Both the position numbers and the translations under genes were made by a program. From NCBI GenBank assembly GCA_965117035.1, contig OZ220748.1, forward strand, positions 2,604,001 through 2,668,000: 64,000 bases of DNA. Reading direction: 5' to 3'. The DNA is from CAZENU01 sp965117035 (GTDB lineage: Bacteria > Chloroflexota > Dehalococcoidia > Lucifugimonadales > CAZENU01). The notes under the pieces are model-generated. The model had not been told where the DNA came from, ran no database searches, and saw only the letters and a program-made list of their open reading frames with translations. Positions within the stretch are counted from its first letter, which is position 1, and the number at the start of each line of letters is the position of its first letter. Shown piece by piece: positions 50,743 through 58,564 of the stretch.

Positions 50743-53514
50743 ATGCCCGACGAGATAACGCTCACCATCGACGGCGCCGAGGTCAAGACCCGGCCTGGCA
50801 CGAACGTGCTCCAGGCCGCGATGGACGCCGGCATCTACATCCCGTACCTGTGCTACTACCCGGGCATGAAGGCGTTCGGCGCGTGCCGCATGTGCGTCGT
50901 CAAGTTCGACGAGGGCGGGCCGCCCGGCAACCAGGCGTCGTGCACGGTGCCGGCGGCCGACGGCATGGTCGTCAGCACGGTGGCGGATGACACGAAGGCC
51001 GTGCGCAAGGGCATCATGGAGCTGCTGATCTCCGAGCATCCCCACGGCTGCCTCACCTGCCACCGCATAGACCTGTGCGGCCCGGCCGACATCTGCCTGC
51101 GCCACGTGTCCGTCAACGACCGGTGCGTCACCTGTCCGAAGAACGAGCGGTGCGAGCTGAAGGACACGGTGCGGTACGTCGAGATGGACATGGACACGCC
51201 GCTCACGTACAACAACCGGCAACTGCCGCAGAAGGTCGCCGACCCGTTCTGGGAGATGGACCTGAACCTGTGCATCGTCTGCGGCCGCTGCGTGCGGGTC
51301 TGCGACGAGGTGCGGGGCGACAGCGCCCTGACCTTCACCGACAGGGCGGGCCGCAGCCTGATCGGCACGTCCCACGGCACGTCGCTGCTCGAGTCCGGCT
51401 GCGAGATGTGCGGCGCCTGCATCGACATCTGCCCCACGGGCGCGCTGGTGGAACGCGACCACAAGTGGGACAAGGCGGTCAGGAAGGTCGCCACGACCTG
51501 CAGCCTGTGCCCGGTCGGCTGCCAGATGGTGCTGGAGGTCGACAAGCGCGGCAGGCTGATACGCGCCGCGGGCGACCTGCACGCCGATGCCAACCACGGC
51601 CAGCTCTGCTACAAGGGCAAGTTCGGCCTCGACTTCGTAAACGACCGGCAGAGGCTGCGCAAGCCGCAGGTCCGCGTCGACGGCGACCTCGCCGAGGCCG
51701 CATGGAACGACGCGATCGGCGTCGTGGCCGAGCGCCTCGAGGAGTACAGGGACGGCCGATTCGCCCTGCTCGCCTCTCCGAACGGCGCCAACGAGGACGC
51801 ATACGTCGCGCAGAAGTTCGCGCGGACCGTCATGCGCACCAACAGCGTCGACGTATCGTCCAACATACGCCCCGAGCTGTTCCCCGCGCTCGGCGAAATG
51901 CTCGGGTACCAGGCCGGCACGAACCCGACGTGGGAGCTCGAAGGCGCCAACGGCTTCCTCGTCGTGTCCAGCAACGTGACCGAGGAGCAGACCGTCGCCG
52001 CCGTGCCGGTGAAGAAGGCTGTCAGGAACGGCGCGTCGCTGATCGTCGTCGACCCGCGGGAGACGGAGTTGACCCGCTACGCCGACGTCTGGCTCCGCCC
52101 CATACCGGGTAGCGAGACGGCCCTGATCGGCGGCATGGTCCGCGTCATCGTCGACGAGTCGCTCGACGACCACGACTTCCTGGCCGACCACTGCGAGGGC
52201 GCGGAACAGCTTCGCAACAGCCTCTGGGAGTTCGACCTGATCCGGGTCGAGTCGGCGACCGGCATCCCGCAGGAGCGCATACGCGAGGCGGCCCGGCTGT
52301 TCGCCCAAGCCGATGCCGGGGCGACGCTCTACGGACTCGAGACGATCGCGCCCGAGCTGAGAGAGGACTGCGTCCGCGCACTCGTCAGCCTCGCGCTCGT
52401 GACCGGGAACGTGGGCAGGCCGCACACAGGGCTCTACCCGCTCTACCCGGGCGCGAACGAGGGCGGCGCGAGGGACGCCGGGTGCGTCCCGGACCACCTG
52501 CCCGGTTACGAGAGAGTGTCCGACCCCGAGGCCCGCTCCAGGCTCGAGAACATCTGGGGAGTCCCGCCCCTGCCGTCGGCGCCGGGCCTCGGCGTCCGCG
52601 ATCTCGCCGACGCGATACGCGGCGGGCGCGTCCGGGCGATGCTCGTCTCCGGCGACAGCGTCAACTTCGCCAACGGCCAGGCGGGCGACCTGATCGGCGC
52701 GCTCGCGGAGCTCGACTTCCTGGTCGTCGTAGACACGTTCGCCAGCGAGCTCACGGAGATCGCCGACGTCGTGCTGCCGGCGTCCACATTCGCGGACAGG
52801 GACGGGACGATCACCAACCTCGAGCGAAGGGTGCAGCTGCTGAGGCCCGCGGTGGGCTCCAAGGGCGACGAGGAGGCCGACTGGCGCATCCTCAGTCGGA
52901 TCGCACGCCGCATGGGCGCTCCGGGCTTCGACCACGAGGGCGCGGAGCAGGTCTTCGGCGAGATGTGCGACGTCGTGGAGGTCTACGGCGGCCTGTCCTA
53001 CCAGCGCCTGGGCGACGGCGGACTGCAGTGGCCCTGTCTGGCCGCCGACATGGCCGACACGCCGGTGCTGTACGCCGCCGACGGTCTGGACCACAAGGCC
53101 CGCCTCAGGGCGATGTCGATGCCCGAGACCCAGGCCCACTCCGATCCGGTGTACCCCCTGCTGCTGGCCCGCGGGCGGCTGCTCCACGACGACACGCGGC
53201 CAATGGAGATCGAGCTCGTCGGCAAGCGGAACGAGATACGCAGGACCGACGTCATCGAGCTGCACCCGGAGGACGCCGGCGCGCTCGGCGTCGTCGCGGG
53301 CGAGTGGGTATCGGTCGTATCCAGCGGCGAGACGATGCGGGGCGAGGCGCGGCTGACCGGGCCCCAGAAGGGCCTCGTGTCGACCACGGCGCTCTTCGGG
53401 CAGATGGCGACGGCGCTGGAGCAGTCGGACCGGCCCGCGCCCATGCTCATGGTAGACGGCCTGCCCCTGGTCCCGGTGCGAGTCGAGCGGCTGGAAGAGG
53501 CCGCCGCCGACTAG
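50743..53514 (+). CDS. NuoG/FdhA-like iron-sulfur molybdopterin-fold subunit without catalytic Cys/Sec
   Basis: The 923-residue protein has an N-terminal 2Fe-2S domain (CYYPGMKAFGACRMC), a His-Cys 4Fe-4S domain (HPHGCLTCHRIDLCGPADIC) and two ferredoxin clusters (CIVCGRCVRVCDE; CEMCGACIDICPTGA). A fourth cluster (CSLCPVGCQMVLEV) leads into the molybdopterin oxidoreductase domain and a C-terminal dinucleotide-binding domain. At the site where formate dehydrogenases have A-R-[UC]-C-H the sequence is VDVSSNIRPELFP, so the molybdenum-ligating Cys or Sec is missing. It is more like NuoG in function, or a subunit of an NADH-linked electron-transfer complex. It is the last gene of the three-gene module. 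Confidence 0.82.
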   Translation: MPDEITLTIDGAEVKTRPGTNVLQAAMDAGIYIPYLCYYPGMKAFGACRMCVVKFDEGGPPGNQASCTVPAADGMVVSTVADDTKAVRKGIMELLISEHPHGCLTCHRIDLCGPADICLRHVSVNDRCVTCPKNERCELKDTVRYVEMDMDTPLTYNNRQLPQKVADPFWEMDLNLCIVCGRCVRVCDEVRGDSALTFTDRAGRSLIGTSHGTSLLESGCEMCGACIDICPTGALVERDHKWDKAVRKVATTCSLCPVGCQMVLEVDKRGRLIRAAGDLHADANHGQLCYKGKFGLDFVNDRQRLRKPQVRVDGDLAEAAWNDAIGVVAERLEEYRDGRFALLASPNGANEDAYVAQKFARTVMRTNSVDVSSNIRPELFPALGEMLGYQAGTNPTWELEGANGFLVVSSNVTEEQTVAAVPVKKAVRNGASLIVVDPRETELTRYADVWLRPIPGSETALIGGMVRVIVDESLDDHDFLADHCEGAEQLRNSLWEFDLIRVESATGIPQERIREAARLFAQADAGATLYGLETIAPELREDCVRALVSLALVTGNVGRPHTGLYPLYPGANEGGARDAGCVPDHLPGYERVSDPEARSRLENIWGVPPLPSAPGLGVRDLADAIRGGRVRAMLVSGDSVNFANGQAGDLIGALAELDFLVVVDTFASELTEIADVVLPASTFADRDGTITNLERRVQLLRPAVGSKGDEEADWRILSRIARRMGAPGFDHEGAEQVFGEMCDVVEVYGGLSYQRLGDGGLQWPCLAADMADTPVLYAADGLDHKARLRAMSMPETQAHSDPVYPLLLARGRLLHDDTRPMEIELVGKRNEIRRTDVIELHPEDAGALGVVAGEWVSVVSSGETMRGEARLTGPQKGLVSTTALFGQMATALEQSDRPAPMLMVDGLPLVPVRVERLEEAAAD

Positions 53515-53516
53515 CT

Positions 53517-53570
53517 TTTCTCCCTCTCCCTCGACGGGAGAGGGCTGGGGTGAGGGTGAACGCTCCCGCC
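53517..53570. repeat. Fragment of the 208-bp intergenic repeat family
   Basis: TCCCTCTCCCTCGACGGGAG and GGCTGGGGTGAGGGTGAACG between two convergent genes; same family as 33251 and 33666. The GGGAG/CTCCC pairing can form a hairpin. Confidence 0.6.
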
Positions 53571-53573
53571 GCC

Positions 53574-54839
53574 TCAGGCGTCGAGGTAGAGCGCCAGCTC
53601 GTACGGGTGCGGACGCCGCGCCACCTCGGCGACCTCGTTGGTCCGCTTGTAGTCCAGCCACGCCCCGATGAGGTCGTCGGTGAACACGCCGTCCCTCGTC
53701 AGGAAGTCGTGGTCCGTCTCCAGGGCGTCGAGCGCCTCGCCCAGCGACGCCGGGAGCCGGCCGGCCGGGTTGGCGGCCAGGGGCTCGCCCGGGTCCGTCC
53801 CGTTCAGGACGCCGTCGATGCCCGCCATGAGCATCGCCGCGAACGCCAGGTACGGGTTGCAGGTCGCGTCAGGGTAGCGGAACTCCACCTGCCCGTCCGA
53901 GCGCGCGGATGCCCGGCCCTTGGTGGAGTAGCCGACGGCCGCGGGGGCGTCGGGGCCTGCCGCCAGTCGCCGGTACGAGTTCGTGGTCGGCGCGCAAAAC
54001 GCCATCAGCGCGGGCGCGTGGTCGAGCAGCCCGCCGACGCAGTGGGCCATCGTCCCGCTGGTCCCGTCTTCGCCGTCGAAAACGTTGCGGCCGTTTTTCC
54101 AGAGGCTCAGCCGCGTGGGCATCCCGGCGCTGGCGTCGCCGGCCGTCGGCTTCGGCATGAAGGTCGCCGACCTGCCGTAGTCGCGGGCGGCGCCCTTCAG
54201 CAGGTACTTGCACGCCATCACGGCGTCGGCCGCGCCGGTGAGCGAATCGGACTCGAACGCGATCTCGCCGTGCCCGGCGGTCTCCAGGTGGCGGTGCCGG
54301 CCGACGTCCACCCCGAAGCCCGCGAGCTTGATCGCCGTCTCCGACCGGATGTCGGTCGTCGTGTCGACGGGCGGCGACGGGGAGTGGTCCGCCCCGTGCG
54401 GGCCGGGCGTCTCCGCGTCGAGGATGAAGAACTGCGGCGCGGCCCGCCAGCGGCTCGCGTCCGCGACGCCGGACGCCTCGAGGTAGCGCTCCGCCTTCCG
54501 GGCGACCCACCGGGAATCGCGCGGGTGGCGCCCGCCGGTGGCCGGGTCGAGGACGTCGCAGACCAGGCTGAGGGTCGGGATCTCCGGGACGGGGTCGACC
54601 GCCGCGGTCGCCGGGTCGGCGAGGAGCGCCAGCTCGCCCCCGTCGGCATCGAAGCCGCGGATGGACGACCCGTCGAGGGCAACGCCCTTCTCGAACAGGA
54701 CTTCGGTCAGCCGGCCGACCGGAACGGTGACGTGCCGCATCGCGCCCGGCAGGTCGACCAGCTTCAGGTCGACCATGTCGACGCCGTTCTCCTCCGCGAA
54801 CACGATCACTTCCGCCGGCGTTCTACCCATGTCGGCCAT
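53574..54839 (-). CDS. Glutamine synthetase homologue lacking catalytic metal ligands
   Basis: The 421-residue protein is glutamine-synthetase-like along its length: FAEENGVDMVDLKLVDLPGA, VALDGSSIRGFD, LETAGHGEIAFES, APTTNSYRRL, VEFRYPDATCNPYLAF, AMLMAGIDGVLNG. The [P/G]-E-x-E-F metal motif reads AAPQFFILD, so both glutamates are gone. The N-G-S-G-M-H-x-H motif reads ASAGMPTRLS, so the metal/ATP histidine is gone. It cannot work as a normal synthetase and may bind a ligand or catalyse something different. The start ATG has GGGAGGA upstream; a start 57 bp earlier lacks one. It is downstream of a DinB gene. Confidence 0.75.
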   Translation of the reverse strand: MADMGRTPAEVIVFAEENGVDMVDLKLVDLPGAMRHVTVPVGRLTEVLFEKGVALDGSSIRGFDADGGELALLADPATAAVDPVPEIPTLSLVCDVLDPATGGRHPRDSRWVARKAERYLEASGVADASRWRAAPQFFILDAETPGPHGADHSPSPPVDTTTDIRSETAIKLAGFGVDVGRHRHLETAGHGEIAFESDSLTGAADAVMACKYLLKGAARDYGRSATFMPKPTAGDASAGMPTRLSLWKNGRNVFDGEDGTSGTMAHCVGGLLDHAPALMAFCAPTTNSYRRLAAGPDAPAAVGYSTKGRASARSDGQVEFRYPDATCNPYLAFAAMLMAGIDGVLNGTDPGEPLAANPAGRLPASLGEALDALETDHDFLTRDGVFTDDLIGAWLDYKRTNEVAEVARRPHPYELALYLDA

Positions 54840-54912
54840 GTGGGAGTCCTCCCTGGCGTCGGTCGTCCGTGGCGCGCGCCGCGTCCCTGGCGGCATCGTC
54901 TCCGGGCCTGGG

Positions 54913-55419
54913 TCAGGCGAGCTGCCGGCCCCAGTCCGGGCCGGACAGGCCGTCGGTGTCGTGGCCCAGGCGCGAGCGTATGGTAACGATCTCGCCGCCG
55001 TGAATGAAGTGGTGGGCCGATATCCGCAGCAGCGCGTAGCTGAGCCGCAGGCCCGTCTCGCGCAGGAACTCTATCGACCCGGCGTACGGGACGACGGTGT
55101 CGACGGGCGGGTCCGAGTCGAGATACAGCCGCGCCCGCCGCCGGACCTCCTCCGTCGCGGCGAGCACCTCCTCCCAGTCGTCGCACTCGCCCGTCCCGCC
55201 GTTGCGGAACCGGTCGCCGGCGATGAACGGGTGCGGCGGCAGGCCCTGGAAGTTCGCGTTGAGCCACGAGTCGACCATCGTGGCGACGTGGCCGATCGTC
55301 CACGCCACGCTGCTCCCGCCGAAGTGGCGCGTCGTGGCCTCCTCGCGCGTCAGCCCCGCGACCGACTCGTCGAGGTACGTCCAGGACTGGTAGAGGAACA
55401 GAATGAGTCTGTCAGGCAT
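54913..55419 (-). CDS. DinB-family four-helix protein
   Basis: The 168-residue protein has the DinB/YfiT metal-site pattern: His in VAWTIGHVATMVDSWLN and the paired His in RISAHHFIHGGEIVTIR. DinB-like proteins are metal-dependent transferases or hydrolases, some using thiols such as bacillithiol or mycothiol. The specific role is unknown. It precedes the glutamine-synthetase-like gene by 73 bp on the same strand. Confidence 0.87.
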   Translation of the reverse strand: MPDRLILFLYQSWTYLDESVAGLTREEATTRHFGGSSVAWTIGHVATMVDSWLNANFQGLPPHPFIAGDRFRNGGTGECDDWEEVLAATEEVRRRARLYLDSDPPVDTVVPYAGSIEFLRETGLRLSYALLRISAHHFIHGGEIVTIRSRLGHDTDGLSGPDWGRQLA

Positions 55420-55428
55420 GAGAGGGAA

Positions 55429-55447
55429 TGGTAGCGCGTACGGGATT
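55429..55447. other. Attachment-site copy (distal) of tRNA-Glu 3' end
   Basis: TGGTAGCGCGTACGGGATT is identical to the last 19 bases (minus strand) of the tRNA-Glu gene, CCA included. The flanking bases differ on both sides. It was probably the original tRNA end before insertion. Confidence 0.7.
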
Positions 55448-55573
55448 GGATTCAGATACGATTATAGCTGCTTTCCGTTGGCAAACGACTCTTGCCATCG
55501 GGACGCGTCTTGCGCGAACAGTCTGGCGCATCAGTCGTCCGCCATCAAGAGAGGGAACTAGGAGGTCAGGGGT

Positions 55574-55810
55574 TTGTTGAGCGCTAAGCCACTTAAGGAG
55601 TTGCGAGGATTATCCGAAGACGAGCTCATTGATCAGCATGATCAGGAAGCAGCCAGGACGGGCGCTGGGGTTGACTACTATTTGACCGAACTCAACCGAC
55701 GTAGCCAGAATCGTCAAACGAGATGGATAGTAGCCATGACGGTGATCATCACCGTCGCAACACTCTTCAACGTCGGTTTTCTCATGTACGACATCTTCGC
55801 AAGGAACTGA
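55574..55810 (+). CDS. Small C-terminally anchored membrane protein
   Basis: The 78-residue protein starts at TTG, 8 nt after a perfect AGGAGG (55560-55565). A charged cytoplasmic part (LKELRGLSEDELIDQHDQEA) is followed by a single membrane helix at about residues 50-74 (IVAMTVIITVATLFNVGFLM). It lies within the low-GC island. No family is recognised. Confidence 0.65.
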   Translation: MLSAKPLKELRGLSEDELIDQHDQEAARTGAGVDYYLTELNRRSQNRQTRWIVAMTVIITVATLFNVGFLMYDIFARN

Positions 55811-56162
55811 TAGCCGGGGCACGCCACTCGGGGCTGTCAGTTAGCCGTTGCCGTCCAACGTGTCTACCCAGCGTCGTGGCGCAACTCTGCAAGAGTAGGC
55901 GCGAACCCGCATTTGCGGTTGGTGGGCTGTGTGCGGCTTAGGTTGAAGCGTAAGCCGGATGGCGTGTGCGACCACACGTAGACATCTGACAACCGTGACA
56001 ACCCTTTCCGTGGTTGCGGATATAGGAGGCGATAGGGGACGAAGAAGATAGGGACGTGAGGCAAGCGGGGAAGACCACATTTGTGCAACCATGTACCCGA
56101 AATGGTTGTCAAGATGGTCGCCCATGAATAGTGGGGAAATGGAAGTACGAGGAGTCAGAGAG
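55811..56162. other. Low-GC stretch without a credible gene
   Basis: The frames across these 352 bp on both strands lack ribosome sites and conserved-looking sequence. It is part of the tRNA-Glu-linked island. Confidence 0.5.
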
Positions 56163-56417
56163 ATGGAACATCTGAAAACCGAAAGTGGATTGGCAATCGC
56201 AAAAGTCACCCAGCCAGACGGCGGACTCTTGGTTCGATTGGATGAACCGAATGGAAAGACCTTCGCGTCCATAACTTTCGATGAAGTAAGGGGACAGTGG
56301 ACTTGGGGAGGCAGCTATTCCACGTATTTGACCCAAGTGATTGATTGGGCCGATGAGACGTTCGCCAAGCGGTTGCACGAGGAAGAAGAGGAAAGAAAGC
56401 AACAGCGGGAAGTATAG
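56163..56417 (+). CDS. Small acidic protein of unknown function
   Basis: The 84-residue protein starts at the ATG 8 nt after GAGGAG (56149-56154). It has a short beta-rich core (GLAIAKVTQPDGGLLVRLDE; FASITFDEVRGQWTWGGSYS) and a highly charged helical tail (RLHEEEEERKQQREV). No family is recognised. It is an island gene of AT-richer composition than its surroundings; a start at 56139 is possible. Confidence 0.6.
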   Translation: MEHLKTESGLAIAKVTQPDGGLLVRLDEPNGKTFASITFDEVRGQWTWGGSYSTYLTQVIDWADETFAKRLHEEEEERKQQREV

Positions 56418-56574
56418 AGAGCGGAAGAGCGAGGCGATGGAAAAGCACTGGCAACGGGTCATTGAACGTTATGGGCAACCAACGGACGCCTGACGCGTAG
56501 GGCACCCCCGAAGTAGTCGTGGCGGGCGTCTTGGGCACATAGTTGAACACGACTCAACGCTAGGAGGTCAAGTG

Positions 56575-56766
56575 ATGAGTAACGGCCAGCAGACGGGTAG
56601 GGAACTGCTTAAGCAGACGTTGCGAAGCGTCGCCAGTGGCCGCAGCGGCAACGCTACAGCTACGGAACGAATGAGGGCAGCACTGTCATTGGCACATCTC
56701 CAAGGCGAGGTGACATCTCCAGAAGTTGCCGCTCTGAACATGTTCATCAATGGATCGTCCAAATGA
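56575..56766 (+). CDS. Small helical protein of unknown function
   Basis: The 63-residue protein starts at the ATG 7 nt after AGGAGG (56562-56567). Its content is helical and polar (TGRELLKQTLRSVASGRSGN, ATERMRAALSLAHLQGEV). No family is recognised. It is the third small gene of the island. Confidence 0.6.
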   Translation: MSNGQQTGRELLKQTLRSVASGRSGNATATERMRAALSLAHLQGEVTSPEVAALNMFINGSSK

Positions 56767-57004
56767 CTTAGTCCACTACCCCTCTGCCCTATCTGTCACG
56801 CAGGGCGGGTTGCTGGGCAGCCGCGCCCCTGCTGCGGTGGGCGCGGTGCTCCATTCGCGGCGCGTTCCGTGATGGCGTGACGGACGCCACCCGGAGCGTT
56901 GGACACGCCAAGCAGAGCCAGCAATCCGCGGTAGGGGAGGTCACATCGCTGCGGTCGCCGGGTGAACTTCCGCCGCGCTCACAGTCGGCGACTTCAAGAC
57001 CTGT
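56767..57004. other. Structured non-coding stretch of the island
   Basis: No gene is credible here. Two 13-bp segments, GCGGGTTGCTGGG (56805) and GCCAGCAATCCGC (56917), are near-perfect inverted repeats about 100 bp apart, so a folded RNA or a recombination site is possible. It does not match RNase P RNA, tmRNA or SRP RNA signatures by eye. Confidence 0.35.
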
Positions 57005-57027
57005 AGCAGGGCACCCTGCTCCTCTTT
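57005..57027 (+). terminator. Hairpin terminator
   Basis: AGCAGGG-CA-CCCTGCT followed by CCTCTTT forms a 7-bp stem with a pyrimidine tail. It would end transcription coming through the island toward the tRNA genes. Confidence 0.5.
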
Positions 57028-57184
57028 AGGGAGAGAGAAGTACCTTGCAGGGCCGGCCATTTCACTGGCTCATCGGATCAACTGCGCCCAAGGAACGCAG
57101 ACAGCAGGACCCCGCAGGACGCAGAATGGGCAGGACGCCGGCGATGTGGCGTTCTATGGGCGGTTCGTACGACGGAAGCTGTGG

Positions 57185-57261
57185 TGGTAGCGCGTACGGG
57201 ATTCGAACCCGTGATCTCCGCCTTGAGAGGGCGGTGTCCTTGGCCGCTAGACGAACGCGCC
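57185..57261 (-). tRNA. tRNA-Glu (anticodon CTC)
   Basis: The acceptor GGCGCGT pairs with ACGCGCT, then discriminator A and encoded CCA. The anticodon stem CCGCC/GGCGG holds the loop CTCTCAA, giving CTC. The T arm ACGGG-TTCGAAT-CCCGT is complete. Its 3' end is the attachment site of the adjacent island. Confidence 0.95.
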
Positions 57262-57284
57262 ACGCAGTCGGCCAAAAATAGCTA

Positions 57285-57358
57285 TGGCTGGGGATCGAGG
57301 ATTCGAACCTCGGCTTACAGATCCAGAGTCTGTCGTCCTACCACTAGACGAATCCCCA
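57285..57358 (-). tRNA. tRNA-Gln (anticodon CTG)
   Basis: The acceptor TGGGGAT pairs with ATCCCCA, then discriminator G and encoded CCA. The anticodon stem ACAGA/TCTGT holds the loop CTCTGGA, giving CTG. It is the first gene of a two-tRNA transcript with tRNA-Glu 23 bp downstream. Confidence 0.95.
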
Positions 57359-57367
57359 TCTGCACCG

Positions 57368-57396
57368 ATTTTATCAGGGTCTAGAAGCCGCTTCAA
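57368..57396 (-). promoter_or_regulatory. tRNA-Gln/tRNA-Glu promoter
   Basis: On the minus strand TTGAAG (57391-57396) and TAAAAT (57368-57373) have a 17-nt spacer, with TG one base before the -10. The -10 ends 10 bp ahead of tRNA-Gln. Confidence 0.65.
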
Positions 57397-57557
57397 CCTG
57401 AACGCGGGTGTCGTATCTGTTCAGAGTAGAGGGGCCAGACCACACACAACCCGACGGCCCGATGCAACCGGCTGTTTGACGGCCCCACCTGTGGGACGCC
57501 GATGTGGCGTCGATGCGTCGATTTCGTATCTGGGGACCCCACCCCTGAGTTCCCGCC

Positions 57558-57641
57558 TGCGCGGGAATGACGGTTATGCAAGGGTCTCCCTGCGCGGGAA
57601 TGACGGCTATACAAGGGCCTCTCTGCGCGGGAACGACGGTA
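57558..57641. repeat. 33-bp tandem repeat, two and a half units
   Basis: Same unit as at 25166 (TGCGCGGGAATGACGGTTAT). The 340-bp gap from tRNA-Gln to the K+ channel otherwise contains only the tRNA promoter and unassigned sequence. Confidence 0.82.
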
Positions 57642-57698
57642 GTGGTGGCGTTCCTCTCAGCAGGTCTGAACGGTTACCGGGTGTTCGTTCCCGGTGCT

Positions 57699-58433
57699 TC
57701 ACCCGGCTATCTCGATTGCGGAGAGCGCCATCTGTCTGCCGCCGATCGCGTACGGCGAGAGCACCCTGTCCGCCCCGGCCCTCAGCAGCTTCTCCTTCGC
57801 TTCGAGACGGGAAGCCCGGGCCACGATGTGCAGGTCGGGGTTCAGGCTGCGCGCCGCGAGGATGATGTAGACGTTCTCGCTGTCGTTCCCCGCCGCCGCG
57901 ACCACCCCCGCCGCCTCGTCCACGTGCGCGGAGAGCAGGTCAGCGTCCCTGGTGGAGTCGCCTTCCAGGCACAGCAGGCCATTCTCCTCGGCCTCGGCCA
58001 GCGCGGCGGGGTCCTTGTCGAGCACGATCAGAGACCGCCCCTCTTCGTGCAGCGTCAGCGCGACCGCTCTGCCCACGCGCCCGAAACCGCATACGATGAA
58101 GTGCCCGCGCAGCTTTCCCATCCGCGTCCTCATTCGATGCCTCCTGACGAGCGCTCCAACGATCTCGTGCGCGACGACTATTTCGACCAGGCTGGTCAAT
58201 ATGTAGAGCATGACGCCGACGCCGGCGACCATCATGACCAAGTTGAAGACGCGGCCGGCCGACGACAGCGGGTGCACCTCGTCGTAGCCCACGGTCGTGA
58301 AGGTGACGATGGTCATGTAGGCCGCGTCCAACAGCGACCAGCCCTCGACCAACATGTAGCCCGACGTGCCAAGCAGAATGAGCACCGCCAGGGCGAACAG
58401 GCTTCTCGCGAGCTGGGACTTGAAGATCCTCAT
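57699..58433 (-). CDS. Potassium channel with RCK (TrkA-N) domain, apparently short at the C-terminus
   Basis: The 244-residue protein has two membrane helices (LARSLFALAVLILLGTSGYM; VFNLVMMVAGVGVMLYILTS) around the pore with the selectivity filter TTVGYDEV. The RCK N-terminal domain follows (GHFIVCGFGRVGRAVALTL, LIVLDKDPAAL, ENGLLCLEGDSTRDADLL). It ends at YAIGGRQMALSAIEIAG, where homologues normally run on into a further RCK C-terminal part. A repeat-rich region begins just past the stop, so the end may have been lost. It conducts K+ under ligand or redox control. Confidence 0.82.
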   Translation of the reverse strand: MRIFKSQLARSLFALAVLILLGTSGYMLVEGWSLLDAAYMTIVTFTTVGYDEVHPLSSAGRVFNLVMMVAGVGVMLYILTSLVEIVVAHEIVGALVRRHRMRTRMGKLRGHFIVCGFGRVGRAVALTLHEEGRSLIVLDKDPAALAEAEENGLLCLEGDSTRDADLLSAHVDEAAGVVAAAGNDSENVYIILAARSLNPDLHIVARASRLEAKEKLLRAGADRVLSPYAIGGRQMALSAIEIAG

Positions 58434-58489
58434 TGGCGTGTTTCTGAAGATACTCCCGCGGGGCAACGACTGTCCAGATGAGGGAGTGT

Positions 58490-58520
58490 GGATAGTGAAT
58501 GGTGGATAGTGGATAGCGGG
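58490..58520. repeat. Heptamer tandem repeat array
   Basis: GTGGATAGTGAATGGTGGAT-type heptamers upstream of the K+ channel, same family as at 48376 and 61171. Confidence 0.7.
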
Positions 58521-58564
58521 ATCGTCGAAGAGGGTCGGGTGAAGGCGTCTCGGGATCGAGGGGT

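Larger units (their letters stand above)
55429..57203. mobile_element. tRNA-Glu-linked mini-island
   Basis: About 1.76 kb is bounded by an exact 19-bp direct repeat of the tRNA-Glu 3' end, at 55429-55447 and inside the tRNA at 57185-57203. The first 1.1 kb is clearly lower in GC than the rest of the window and holds three small genes with strong ribosome sites. No integrase or recombinase is recognisable. It is read as an integrative element, or the deleted remnant of one, that used the tRNA gene as attachment site. Confidence 0.7.

Noticed and set aside
50743..53514. Formate dehydrogenase alpha subunit
   Set aside because: The Cys/Sec and His-Arg signature of the active site is absent, so a catalytic FdhA call is not supported.
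50590..53661. Long antisense frame (1023 codons) across the NuoG-like gene
   Set aside because: Arg/Val/Ala-rich composition typical of antisense shadows; the plus strand has clear iron-sulfur motifs.
55841..56272. Minus-strand 143-codon frame in the island
   Set aside because: No ribosome site, and it overlaps the better supported plus-strand gene at 56163.
56767..57027. RNase P RNA, tmRNA or SRP RNA in the non-coding part of the island
   Set aside because: None of the conserved core motifs of these RNAs can be found on either strand; left as unassigned.
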